A stretch of 64,000 nucleotides of DNA, taken from the NCBI GenBank assembly GCA_016707005.1, contig JADJIQ010000001.1, forward strand, positions 618,001-682,000, written 5' to 3'. Numbering within the stretch: position 1 is the first letter of the stretch; every line of letters begins with the position of its first letter. The DNA is from Ignavibacteria bacterium (GTDB lineage Bacteria; Bacteroidota; Ignavibacteria; Kapaibacteriales; Kapaibacteriaceae). The notes under the pieces are model-generated. The model made no database searches, was not told where the DNA came from, and was given only the letters and a program-made list of their open reading frames with translations. The position numbers were made by a program, and so were the translations under genes. Shown here one piece after another: positions 27,257 to 35,516 of this stretch.

Positions 27257-29479
27257 ATGAAGACACTCCTCCTCCTTCTCGCCATCACTACCTCTCTTTG
27301 CGCTCAGGTGCCGCAGGCCGGACTGAAGATGTGGCTGCGTGCTGACTCCTTAGTAACGCAGAACGCGCAGGGTCAGCTCGTGTCGTGGAAGAACATCGTT
27401 GATGGCAGAGCGGCGTTTGTACCCGAGGGTTCGTCCGCTGTTACAACGGCTCCGTTGAATGGTCGTGCATCAATGGTGCTTGATGGAGCGGGGTATATGG
27501 AAGCCCCTTCCCTCATGCCTGTTGGCAAGGACTATACGGTGGTTGTGGTTCTGCAAGTGAACAACATTGGTGCAACGAATAACATCGTGTCGGGCAATGA
27601 CCGTGCGTTCTGGCTTGGCAGCTCTGCCTTTCCGCGGATGTTGCATGCAGGCAATTTCTCACAACAAGCGGTGAGTAGTGTTGGAGTGAATGGTCCATCA
27701 ATCGTGCGTGTGCGGTTTGATACGGAATCGGGTGTAGCTCGTATCGCAGTGAACAATGAACAAGGGGCGGCCGATCCTATCCCACAAAACATGGATAGTG
27801 TGATCTTCCTTGGTGCGTTTCAGCGCGGGAATTTCTATAGTGGACAGATCGCCGAGGTGCTTGTGTATGATAGAGAGGTGGAGGGGGCTGACCTGCTTGC
27901 ACTTGATACGTACCTGCATGCGCGGTATGCAATTGCACGCACGCCCGACCCATTGCCGCCAACGATCGTCTTTGATGCTGTGCCGCAGAATATGATGTTG
28001 GCGAGATGTGGAGATTCGTTGTTTGTTGCCGGACGTGTTGCTGCTGCTCGTGTGAAGAATGTTGCGGTGACGGTCGACACCAATGGTGTTGATGTAGTAT
28101 CACAAAGCTTCTTTGACCTTGCCGTCAATGCAACGTTCCGTGTGGGCTTTGTTGTTGAGTCGGGCGCACACTTGTACAATGTTGTCGTCACAGCCGATAC
28201 CGGCGGCGTTGAGCTCGACACCGTCATCAACAACCGCAACATCACGTGCGGTGAAGTGATCGCCATCACCGGACAATCCAATTCGATCTTTGGTGCGGCC
28301 GGGATAGCCCCCTCACCATTCTCTCGTACCTATGGCGGCAACTTCTCATCGCAGCGAGCCGATACATTATACAAGGCAAGCTCTGCAGAAGGCACCGGTG
28401 GCGGAGCAAATGTTGGCGGGTGGGGACTGTACATGCAGAATGCCATCATTGAGAAGATGGGAACGCCGACGATGGTGATCAATGGTGGGGTAGGGGGCAC
28501 GTCAATCCAGCAACATCTGCCCGACCCAAACAACCGACTCAACCTTTCCACGATCTACGGCAGTTGGTTGTATCGTGTGATACAGAGCGGAAGCAAGGAT
28601 CGCATCCGGTGGTTGTTCTGGTATCAGGGTGAATCGAACAGTGGTGCTGATGACTACACCGCATTGTTCGATCAACTGCGCAATGCGTGGTTGGAGGATC
28701 TGCCCAATCTGCAGCATATCGTGGTTGTGCAGATACGTCCGGGATGTGGTGGGGACGGACATCAAAAACTCCGCGACTCCCAGCGCAAGCTCGAAGACCG
28801 TCACCCAGAGGTTGTTGTCCACGCCGCCGCCGGCCTCCCCTTCCACGATGGTTGTCACTACAGCGCCGACGGATACTTCACACTCGGCGAACAACTCTTC
28901 AACCTCTACCGCATCACCGAACTCAGTCTGATGCCCGGCAAATACGCGTCATCTCCAACCATCGCAACAGCCAACTGCATCGACGCACAATGCACACGCA
29001 TTCGCCTCACATTCAACCGCGCTGCACAACTGCGCATGACTCCCGATATGTCGATAGGGGGCTCCATGCGCACCGCACGAGACGCCTTCTTTGCCAATGA
29101 CGATCCAACGATCCAGCCAACCAACGTTACTGTTACCAACGATGCCGTTGAACTCACGTTCGCAAGCCCCATATCACGCATCTCCTACGTGCCGGATAAG
29201 TTTTACGTCGGAACAGAAGTGATCTACGAAGGTCCGTGGCTGGTGAATGCCGACGGCGTGGGCGCGATCACGTTTCATAACGTGGAGGTGGGAGCTACGT
29301 CAATCGCTGAAGACGGGACTGAGGATGGGACGTATGATGGGACTGAGAATGGCTACTATGTGATGGACATGCGTGGGATGGTGGTGGCCACCACTAGTGC
29401 TCAGGTCGAGCAGCTTGCTTCTGGTGTGTATATGCGCCGTGCAAACGGGCGGACGGACAAGGTGGTACTGGTGCGGTAG
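27257..29479 (+). CDS. Secreted SASA-type carbohydrate esterase with LamG-like and T9SS domains
   Basis: About 740 residues from ATG 27257 (signal peptide MKTLLLLLAITTSLCAQ). First a concanavalin/LamG-like domain (GLKMWLRADSLV to ALDTYLHARYAIA), then a sialate O-acetylesterase-like SGNH domain: ITGQSNSIFG (Ser block), GGVGGTSI (Gly block), WYQGESN (third block) and DGCHYSADGY (Asp-x-x-His). The family removes acetyl groups from sugars. The tail ENGYYVMDMRGMVV to RTDKVVLVR is a sorting domain. Predicted extracellular; substrate not deducible. Confidence 0.85.
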   Translation: MKTLLLLLAITTSLCAQVPQAGLKMWLRADSLVTQNAQGQLVSWKNIVDGRAAFVPEGSSAVTTAPLNGRASMVLDGAGYMEAPSLMPVGKDYTVVVVLQVNNIGATNNIVSGNDRAFWLGSSAFPRMLHAGNFSQQAVSSVGVNGPSIVRVRFDTESGVARIAVNNEQGAADPIPQNMDSVIFLGAFQRGNFYSGQIAEVLVYDREVEGADLLALDTYLHARYAIARTPDPLPPTIVFDAVPQNMMLARCGDSLFVAGRVAAARVKNVAVTVDTNGVDVVSQSFFDLAVNATFRVGFVVESGAHLYNVVVTADTGGVELDTVINNRNITCGEVIAITGQSNSIFGAAGIAPSPFSRTYGGNFSSQRADTLYKASSAEGTGGGANVGGWGLYMQNAIIEKMGTPTMVINGGVGGTSIQQHLPDPNNRLNLSTIYGSWLYRVIQSGSKDRIRWLFWYQGESNSGADDYTALFDQLRNAWLEDLPNLQHIVVVQIRPGCGGDGHQKLRDSQRKLEDRHPEVVVHAAAGLPFHDGCHYSADGYFTLGEQLFNLYRITELSLMPGKYASSPTIATANCIDAQCTRIRLTFNRAAQLRMTPDMSIGGSMRTARDAFFANDDPTIQPTNVTVTNDAVELTFASPISRISYVPDKFYVGTEVIYEGPWLVNADGVGAITFHNVEVGATSIAEDGTEDGTYDGTENGYYVMDMRGMVVATTSAQVEQLASGVYMRRANGRTDKVVLVR

Positions 29480-29490
29480 CACTCAAAGTG

Positions 29491-29512
29491 TACGCAAATA
29501 GCGTATATTACG
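29491..29512. promoter_or_regulatory. Possible operator of the HTH gene
   Basis: Alternating half-sites TACGC (29491), GCGTA (29501) and TACG (29509): two overlapping inverted repeats, TACGC-N5-GCGTA and CGTA-N3-TACG. They lie 26 nt before the start of an HTH regulator, as expected for autoregulation. Confidence 0.45.
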
Positions 29513-29537
29513 ACACATAGATTATCACGAGATCAAT

Positions 29538-29864
29538 GTGTCAACAAAGAAATCCAAGAGATCTCTTTTCAAAGAGATCGCCGAGGGAATCGATGCATTA
29601 AAGCATGAACGAGAAGGGAAGATCACCCTTCGCCGACATGTGCTTGTGGAGCACGACGTTCCGACCATCAGCCCCGACGAGTTAGTTGCCATCCGCACGA
29701 ATCTGAGGCTTTCGCAGCCAGTGTTTGCGGCATACCTCCGTACCAATGCCCGAACCCTAGAGAATTGGGAGCAAGGCAGGGCTAAGCCCAATACCCAAGC
29801 CGCCCTGCTGATCCTCATGGTCAGGAAGTACCCAGATACCATCAAACGCCTCAGTCAGCTCTAG
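29538..29864 (+). CDS. XRE-family HTH protein (NadS/HigA-like)
   Basis: 108 residues from GTG 29538. An N-terminal basic segment precedes a Cro/CI HTH: ISPDELVAIRTNLRLSQPVF, then LRTNARTLENWEQGRAKP. The layout resembles NadS or HigA-type antitoxin-repressors. No toxin gene lies on either side, so it is an orphan regulator or antitoxin. A GCTATTC array begins at its stop codon. Confidence 0.82.
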   Translation: MSTKKSKRSLFKEIAEGIDALKHEREGKITLRRHVLVEHDVPTISPDELVAIRTNLRLSQPVFAAYLRTNARTLENWEQGRAKPNTQAALLILMVRKYPDTIKRLSQL

Positions 29865-29945
29865 ATTCGCTATTCGCTATTCGCTATTCGCTATTCGCTA
29901 TTCGCTATTCGCTATTCGCTATTCGCTATTCGCTATTCGCTATTT
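29865..29945 (+). repeat. GCTATTC heptamer array
   Basis: About eleven near-perfect units of 7 bp between the HTH gene and accD. The last unit degenerates to TATTTTCG three nt before the accD ATG, one mismatch from TAnnTTTG. Confidence 0.93.
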
Positions 29946-29951
29946 TCGCAC

Positions 29952-30812
29952 ATGGCATGGTTCCTCAGAAAAAACAAAAACATCACAACGGAGCAGCAGC
30001 TTCGTGAGATGCCCGACGGACTCTGGACGAAGTGTCCGGAGTGCGCAACCATTATCTACCGCAAAGAGCTTGAAGAGAACGCCTACACGTGTCCTACGTG
30101 TGACAGTCACTTCCGCATTGGTAGCAGCAAGTATGTGGATGTGCTTATCGACCGGGGGACGTGGGTAGAGACCGACCGTCAGGTCCGTTCTGCCGACCCC
30201 TTGGAGTTCGTAGACACACGTCCGTACAAGGCCCGACTCAAAGAAGCCTACTCGCGCACGGACCTGCCCGATGCCGTTACAACCGGCACCGGTGCCATCC
30301 ACGGCGTACCCGTTGCTTTTGGTTGTATGAACTTCGGCTTCATCGGCGGCTCCATGGGATCCGTGGTGGGCGAGAAATTCGTCAGAGCCGGTCGCCGCGC
30401 CCTCGAACAAAAGATGCCCTTTGTCTTCATCTCCGCTTCCGGTGGCGCCCGCATGCAAGAGGCCGCCCTCTCCCTCATGCAGATGGCAAAGACCAGCGCC
30501 TTCCTCTCCGAACTCGGCGAGGCAGGCCTCCCATACATCTCCATCCTGACAGATCCCACTACAGGGGGCGTATCAGCCTCCTATGCAATGCTGGGTGACG
30601 TGATCATCGCCGAACCCAAGGCCCTCATCGGCTTTGCAGGCCCGCGCGTGATCGAACAGACCATCCGCCGCAAACTCCCCGAAGGTTTCCAACGCTCCGA
30701 GTTCCTCCTCGAACACGGCTTCGTTGATCTCGTTACCCACCGCAAAGAACTCAAACGCCAGCTCGCCACCGTGCTCACGCACTTGATGAGCGGCGGGACA
30801 GTGCGGGGGTAG
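29952..30812 (+). CDS. accD: Acetyl-CoA carboxylase carboxyltransferase subunit beta
   Basis: 286 residues. Cytosolic first step of fatty acid synthesis: transfers carboxyl from carboxybiotin to acetyl-CoA together with AccA. The N-terminal zinc ribbon has two pairs, CPEC and CPTC. Crotonase-like core: CMNFGFIGGSMGSVVGEK, SASGGARMQE, TTGGVSASYAMLGD, GFAGPRVIEQTI. ATG 29952 lies immediately after the heptamer array. accA is not in the window. Confidence 0.95.
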   Translation: MAWFLRKNKNITTEQQLREMPDGLWTKCPECATIIYRKELEENAYTCPTCDSHFRIGSSKYVDVLIDRGTWVETDRQVRSADPLEFVDTRPYKARLKEAYSRTDLPDAVTTGTGAIHGVPVAFGCMNFGFIGGSMGSVVGEKFVRAGRRALEQKMPFVFISASGGARMQEAALSLMQMAKTSAFLSELGEAGLPYISILTDPTTGGVSASYAMLGDVIIAEPKALIGFAGPRVIEQTIRRKLPEGFQRSEFLLEHGFVDLVTHRKELKRQLATVLTHLMSGGTVRG

Positions 30813-30822
30813 ACGAGGCACA

Positions 30823-31062
30823 CGTCACCCCGAGCGTAGTCGAGGGGCAGGGCGAAGAGGCAACGTCACCCCGAGCGTAGTCGAGGCACACGTCACCCCG
30901 AGCGTAGTCGAGGGGCGGGGTTCCTCGTCGCTCCGCTCCTCGGAATGACGCTACCTCAATCCTATTCCCAATGATAGAAACGCGAGCACCATCAATGATG
31001 GTGCTCGCGTTTCTTTGTACATAGACCAGCGAGGCCAGCGTCACCCCGAGAAGCGTAGGGCA
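30823..31062. repeat. CACCCCGAGCGTAGTCGAGG elements and palindromic element 1
   Basis: Three CACCCCGAGCG-type elements (30823-30925). A compound element of about 130 bp follows (30930-31060): left arm TCGTCGCTCCGCTCCTCGGA, central hairpin 30977-31013, right arm GCCAGCGTCACCCCGAGAAG. It is duplicated at about 37686-37832. Confidence 0.8.
30977..31013. terminator. Perfect 17-bp hairpin, terminator-like
   Basis: GAAACGCGAGCACCATC, loop AAT, then the exact reverse complement, followed by TTTG. A possible bidirectional terminator after accD, though the short T-run makes this uncertain. Identical to 37743-37779. Confidence 0.6.
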
Positions 31063-31071
31063 CGGCATGAC

Positions 31072-31110
31072 ATTCGCTATTCGCTATTCACTATTCGCTA
31101 TTCGCTATTC
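31072..31110 (+). repeat. GCTATTC heptamer array
   Basis: Five to six units (one is ACTATTC), immediately upstream of the promoter of the following gene. Confidence 0.9.
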
Positions 31111-31159
31111 AGTTAAGGTTTTGTCAAGGTTCCATTCGGTTCAATTGCCACTAGCTTTG
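31111..31159 (+). promoter_or_regulatory. TAGCTTTG promoter, leaderless, with conserved upstream box
   Basis: TAGCTTTG at 31152-31159 is exactly TAnnTTTG and the ATG follows after four bases (31164). The box CAGTTAAGGTTTTGTCAAGG lies just upstream and is shared with the gene at 34001. Confidence 0.6.
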
Positions 31160-31163
31160 CTGT

Positions 31164-33719
31164 ATGAAATCTCTCATACTGCTACTTGTTGCTGTTGGAT
31201 GCGGCGTTGCCTCTGGGCAAGTACCAGTTTTGCCTGTGGCATGGACGCTTCCACCGTACGTGGCGATTGTCAATGCAAGTGATTCGACGGTGGTGTATGC
31301 CAACGGCACTATTGTAACGATCTGCGATGCCGTTAGTGGGTCGATCATTCGCTCATGGGAGGCGGGTGGACGTGTAGAGGCAATCGCATTCGAGAAACAT
31401 CGAGAGGGCGTTGTTGTAGCGATGAGGCTCTCCGGAGACACCACTCGGGCTTTACTCATATCTAGCTATTCGTTAGAAGGGGCTCTCCGTGAAGTTGATA
31501 CACTTCCGACATCGTCAAGGCCCTATGAAAACAACGGGAAGCTATTCATTAGTCCGTCGGGGAATGTTCTTGTCGGTAATGGGTTCATCTACAACAGGAA
31601 AACTAAGTCCGTATCGCAGCCGTTTGAGAGAAGCAGCTACCTTTTCCACGCGTCCTTTGGTCAGCATGACTCATTGCTGCTGGCGTATGGCTTAACGTAC
31701 TATATAGATTTCAAAAACAACGCCGTCCGCTATTGTCAAAGAGTCACTCGAGGATCAAAACTGATCGGCAATTGCCCCGGCGTTGGTATCGATCAGTTTC
31801 TTCATGGAACCAACTACATTCTCTCCAGCAATGGTATCTACGATGGTACCAACGACGTCCTCTTTGTAGAGTTACCTGAGATAATTAATGGAATAGTGAG
31901 TTCAGATGGTATGCGGAGTATTGGAGAGTCTCGTGATGGCTACATAGCCGTGTACGACATCTTTTCAGGGCCGAAGTATAGAATGCCGTTGCCGTACTCA
32001 TTGTACATTTCATATGTATACAGTGCCCCTTGGTCGATATCACCGAATGGACAGGTTGTTGTATTGCCTGGTCAGCCCATGCCCGTGTATATCGTGCCGC
32101 CATCGACGCAAACTCCACGTATCCATGCCCAGTTTGAATCACTCGTGGTAACAGAGCATAGTCCTAAGGTCATGACCTTTGCATCTCTACCGATCACAAA
32201 GCCCCTTGAGATTCGCGTTGAAGTCGACGACAAACCAATTGCCGGTCGAGTCTATTATCCGAAGGAGATAGGGAGTCACTCGATCCGCGTTGGACTCTTT
32301 GATGGCAACAATGTTGTGAGTGATACTGTCGGACAATTCACGGTAGCCCCTTTGGAGCGTTCGAAGTACACAACGTGGATCGGATCAGCTGGTAGAAGCA
32401 TTGCTCTCTCTCCCTCTGGGGATCGTTTAGCTTTTGGCGCACCGGTACCAGGGATCGTCGATCTTGATCATGATTCGGTGCTGATGATGAGAAGTGGTCT
32501 GGTAAGTTGGGAAACAAGGGCTGTTACCGCGTTTGCCTCAGACAACCTTGTAGTGTTTCAATCATCCTATCGGTCAAGTGATGGGTATGGCGGAAATGAA
32601 CCGGGTCCAGACCCATGGCAGATACTTCACTACAATGTCGTTGACCTGCGAGACTTAGAATGGGCTTTCCGAAGTACGTCGTTCACATCCAACAATAGCC
32701 AATATCCAACTGCAAGGTATAGAATCGAGCGGGCCACCGATCAATATCATGGGAGATACATTAGTTACGGTTTGAGTTCTTTCCTACATGGAAATCTTGA
32801 ATCAGGCTGGATGAATATGATGACGTTTTCTGAGGACTCCAATGCCAACGACGTGCCATGTTGGGACTCACCTCTCTACGTAGCATTCGACCCATCACAG
32901 GATAGACCATTGTTTTTGGGCAATCTTGCAGAGGACACATCAAAGGCGGTAAGACGCGTATGGCGAGAGAATGCCACTACGGGTGAATGCGAGGAACTGC
33001 CCAACATCCCGGTGGGCCCAGCAGTATTCGTACACAACGGGGAGTACCTCTGGGTACCAAATCATGGTGTGTATGACGCAACATCGGGTGCGCAAATACT
33101 GTCGGCACGGTTGCCGAAGAACATCCTAGCCGTTCCACATTCGAGTCTCGTTCTTGAGGTACGAAATCATATGAGTGGGAACTCAACTAAGTCTATCGAC
33201 CTCGTATTCTATAAGTCAACAGATAGCATTCCATTGAGGATCGTTAACGTCCCAGGTAGATATTACATCGAAGCGTCCATTGACACGGCTGGCGCTCGCC
33301 TGTTAGTTGTTACAGGTGAACCAAACGTAGCCAATATCATTGATCTGCAGAGGTTGCTCCTGGATGAAGGACTCGACATCTATCGTGTGGAGGATCGACC
33401 GAAGGGACTACCTGATACTTCCGGAGGCCCCCCCCGCGGGCCCTCCGATTCACATGAATCATCGTACCCAAACCCATGCTACGACCACGTCACATTATCG
33501 TTCGTGAAGAAAGTCGCTGGAGCCACAACCGTCACCGTTGTCTCCCTACAAGGGGAGATAGTATGGAACGCTGCTCTTGCTGACTCACAACAGTCCGTCT
33601 CCTGGAATCTGCGTTCTACATACGGAACTGCACTCTCATCAGATCTATACTCGGCTATCCGTCGCACCCAGGACGGTACAATCATCGAATCACTGACATT
33701 CGTGGTTGGATCGGAATAG
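31164..33719 (+). CDS. Large exported beta-propeller-like protein with T9SS domain
   Basis: 851 residues. Signal peptide MKSLILLLVAVGCGVASGQ. The body has repeated WD/YVTN-like strands (AICDAVSG-type TICDAVSGSIIRSW, LAFGAPVPGIVDLD, YDATSGAQILSARL). A Pro/Gly linker GGPPRGPSDS precedes the sorting domain SYPNPCYDHVTLSF to TIIESLTFVVG. The linker contains a C8 tract (33428-33435); a one-base change there would remove the sorting domain. Surface protein, ligand unknown. Similar in plan to the next gene and sharing its upstream box. Confidence 0.8.
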   Translation: MKSLILLLVAVGCGVASGQVPVLPVAWTLPPYVAIVNASDSTVVYANGTIVTICDAVSGSIIRSWEAGGRVEAIAFEKHREGVVVAMRLSGDTTRALLISSYSLEGALREVDTLPTSSRPYENNGKLFISPSGNVLVGNGFIYNRKTKSVSQPFERSSYLFHASFGQHDSLLLAYGLTYYIDFKNNAVRYCQRVTRGSKLIGNCPGVGIDQFLHGTNYILSSNGIYDGTNDVLFVELPEIINGIVSSDGMRSIGESRDGYIAVYDIFSGPKYRMPLPYSLYISYVYSAPWSISPNGQVVVLPGQPMPVYIVPPSTQTPRIHAQFESLVVTEHSPKVMTFASLPITKPLEIRVEVDDKPIAGRVYYPKEIGSHSIRVGLFDGNNVVSDTVGQFTVAPLERSKYTTWIGSAGRSIALSPSGDRLAFGAPVPGIVDLDHDSVLMMRSGLVSWETRAVTAFASDNLVVFQSSYRSSDGYGGNEPGPDPWQILHYNVVDLRDLEWAFRSTSFTSNNSQYPTARYRIERATDQYHGRYISYGLSSFLHGNLESGWMNMMTFSEDSNANDVPCWDSPLYVAFDPSQDRPLFLGNLAEDTSKAVRRVWRENATTGECEELPNIPVGPAVFVHNGEYLWVPNHGVYDATSGAQILSARLPKNILAVPHSSLVLEVRNHMSGNSTKSIDLVFYKSTDSIPLRIVNVPGRYYIEASIDTAGARLLVVTGEPNVANIIDLQRLLLDEGLDIYRVEDRPKGLPDTSGGPPRGPSDSHESSYPNPCYDHVTLSFVKKVAGATTVTVVSLQGEIVWNAALADSQQSVSWNLRSTYGTALSSDLYSAIRRTQDGTIIESLTFVVGSE

Positions 33720-33768
33720 TCAACCATACCGCATCTATGTGCCTATCCCCAAACTCTGCCACGAACCG

Positions 33769-33927
33769 GCACCCCCTCTCTAGCGAAGCGTGAGAGAGGG
33801 GGCAGGGGGGTGAGTTCTTGCCAGTCGGCGTGCCTCGACTCCGCTCGGCATGACAGGCTCCGCTCGGCATGACATTCACTATTCTCTATTCTCTATTCGC
33901 TATTCGCTATTCTCTATTCGCTATTCA
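33769..33927 (-). repeat. Dyad element, CATGCCGAGCG elements and GCTATTC array
   Basis: Dyad element 33769-33820, two TCCGCTCGGCATGACA elements (33825-33872), then the heptamer array with TATTCTC variants (33874-33927). Confidence 0.85.
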
Positions 33928-33990
33928 GTTAAGGTTCTGTCAAGGTACAACCAAGCTCCCCCAGTACCTAGATTGCCTTCGTCACTCACA
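33928..33990 (+). promoter_or_regulatory. Probable promoter with shared upstream box
   Basis: CAGTTAAGGTTCTGTCAAGG matches the box at 31111-31133. After 22 bp comes TAGATTGC in the position where the first gene has TAGCTTTG after 21 bp. Confidence 0.4.
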
Positions 33991-34000
33991 GAGAAGGTCA

Positions 34001-35392
34001 ATGAAACGCGTAGTAATGATCGCCATAGGCATCCTGGCCCTGCTTGTGCAGGTCTATGAGTCAAGAGCCCAAGAGACGCTTCCGCGTCTTGGCGAGCGCA
34101 AGTGGACGATCACACCTCCAAACATGCGGGGTACGGGAAGTGTTGCCTATGCGCGCAACGCTGATCTCTTCTTCGTTGGAACAAAACACGGCTTTGTGCT
34201 TGTGGTCGACACTAAACAAGGCAGGATCACCGACACCATCAATATGCGGGACTACCCATCAGTGTGGGACAAGATCAAGGGTCTAAGCCAGCAAAGAGTA
34301 GTTAACATTGGGACTACCTATGATGGGAGTTTAGTAGCATTTCGAAGCGGCGACATCGCTAACGTAGGAACGGTTATGATAGAGTATCCATCAAAGCGTC
34401 TGTTAGACTCTGCGGAGAGAGGTCTTGGATTCTACGACCATTATCCCCCACAGGGCCTTGTACTCTCCTCCAAAGGCAGGTTCCTCGCGATGGACTATGG
34501 GGTCGTCATCGACCGTCAAACCGGTAAAACGTGGAAGACGACTCAACGAGCTCAGTTTGGGTGGATGTGCTTTGACGAGGCCGAGACTATGCTGGCCTAC
34601 AGAACGGATTCAATTATAAATGGGGTCACCTTTGATGGCTTTGTTGTCATCCAGCCATTGGCTGACACCGGTATTGCGCCTGTTAACACTGGCTTGTATG
34701 GATTCCCGGCGTTCTCGGATGACGGCAGTAAACTCATGACATCCGGTGGCACCGGTAGCGTGTCTGAACCGCGCGTGTCTCTTGAATCCAAGGCTGTCGT
34801 TATGGATTTGGCCTCTCGAGAGATTCTTTGGGAACTCAGAAGTAACGGCGAACCAGATTTCGGATTTTTTGCATGGAGTCCCGATGTCAAGACGTATTTC
34901 GGCATCCGATCTTCATCGTGGCTTCCAGATAATGAGCGCAATAGACTTTGCAAATGGAATGTCGGTGAAACAGAGCCACATGCAATCGTGGACGAGACAA
35001 GAATCGCATCTGATAAACTACCGACGTTCAACAATGAAATGACTGAGTTCTTTGTAGCATCTCAATCAGAAATATTTGCCGTCGACCTCACGCAGACCCC
35101 CACGAACATCGCTCATGAATCAGCGTCATCGAAACCAGATCTCATCTACCCCAACCCAGCATCAGGTTCGACAACCGTCTCATGCTCATCAACATCACAA
35201 GCTGTTGCATGGAGCATCTATACCATCAGCGGCGCGAACGTTGCGCAAGGAACACTTGATGTCAACACCGACAACGAGAACAACACCTACAACATCCAGC
35301 TTCCGCCGGGTCTTGCACCAAGCGTCTACATCCTCGTACTCCAGAATGCTGATGGTGTGAAGACCTGTGCATATCGGGTTATGACGTTGTGA
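34001..35392 (+). CDS. Exported beta-propeller-like protein with T9SS domain
   Basis: 463 residues from ATG 34001 (GAGAAGG upstream; signal peptide MKRVVMIAIGILALLVQVYE). The frame is open back to 33869 only because it reads through the heptamer array. The body has propeller-like strands (GFVLVVDTKQGRITDTI, GVVIDRQTGKTW). The sorting domain is LIYPNPASGSTTVSC to VYILVLQNADGVKTCAYRV. Surface protein, unknown role; a structural sibling of the preceding gene. Confidence 0.8.
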   Translation: MKRVVMIAIGILALLVQVYESRAQETLPRLGERKWTITPPNMRGTGSVAYARNADLFFVGTKHGFVLVVDTKQGRITDTINMRDYPSVWDKIKGLSQQRVVNIGTTYDGSLVAFRSGDIANVGTVMIEYPSKRLLDSAERGLGFYDHYPPQGLVLSSKGRFLAMDYGVVIDRQTGKTWKTTQRAQFGWMCFDEAETMLAYRTDSIINGVTFDGFVVIQPLADTGIAPVNTGLYGFPAFSDDGSKLMTSGGTGSVSEPRVSLESKAVVMDLASREILWELRSNGEPDFGFFAWSPDVKTYFGIRSSSWLPDNERNRLCKWNVGETEPHAIVDETRIASDKLPTFNNEMTEFFVASQSEIFAVDLTQTPTNIAHESASSKPDLIYPNPASGSTTVSCSSTSQAVAWSIYTISGANVAQGTLDVNTDNENNTYNIQLPPGLAPSVYILVLQNADGVKTCAYRVMTL

Positions 35393-35419
35393 AGAATACC
35401 AAACCTCTGCTACGAACCG

Positions 35420-35510
35420 ACACCCCCTCTCTAGCGAAGCGTGAGAGAGGGGGCAGGGGGGTGAGTTGAGGTTGCCACTTAGGTCCCTCGTCGCTCCGCT
35501 CCTCGGAATG
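35420..35510 (-). repeat. Dyad element and TCGTCGCTCCGCTCCTCGGA element
   Basis: Dyad element 35421-35468, then the TCGTCGCTCCGCTCCTCGGA element to 35510. They fill the convergent spacer between the propeller gene and a cyclase. Confidence 0.8.
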
Positions 35511-35516
35511 CCCGTG

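Noticed and set aside
28687..29100. Arg/Ser-rich open frames within the esterase gene
   Set aside because: Out-of-frame shadows of the esterase coding sequence.
30775..31068. Reading frames made of repeats after accD
   Set aside because: Peptide is entirely translated CACCCCGAGCG elements and hairpin; no gene-like composition.
33869..34000. N-terminal extension of the 34001 gene
   Set aside because: Reads through the GCTATTC array; ATG 34001 has a ribosome-binding site and a proper signal peptide.
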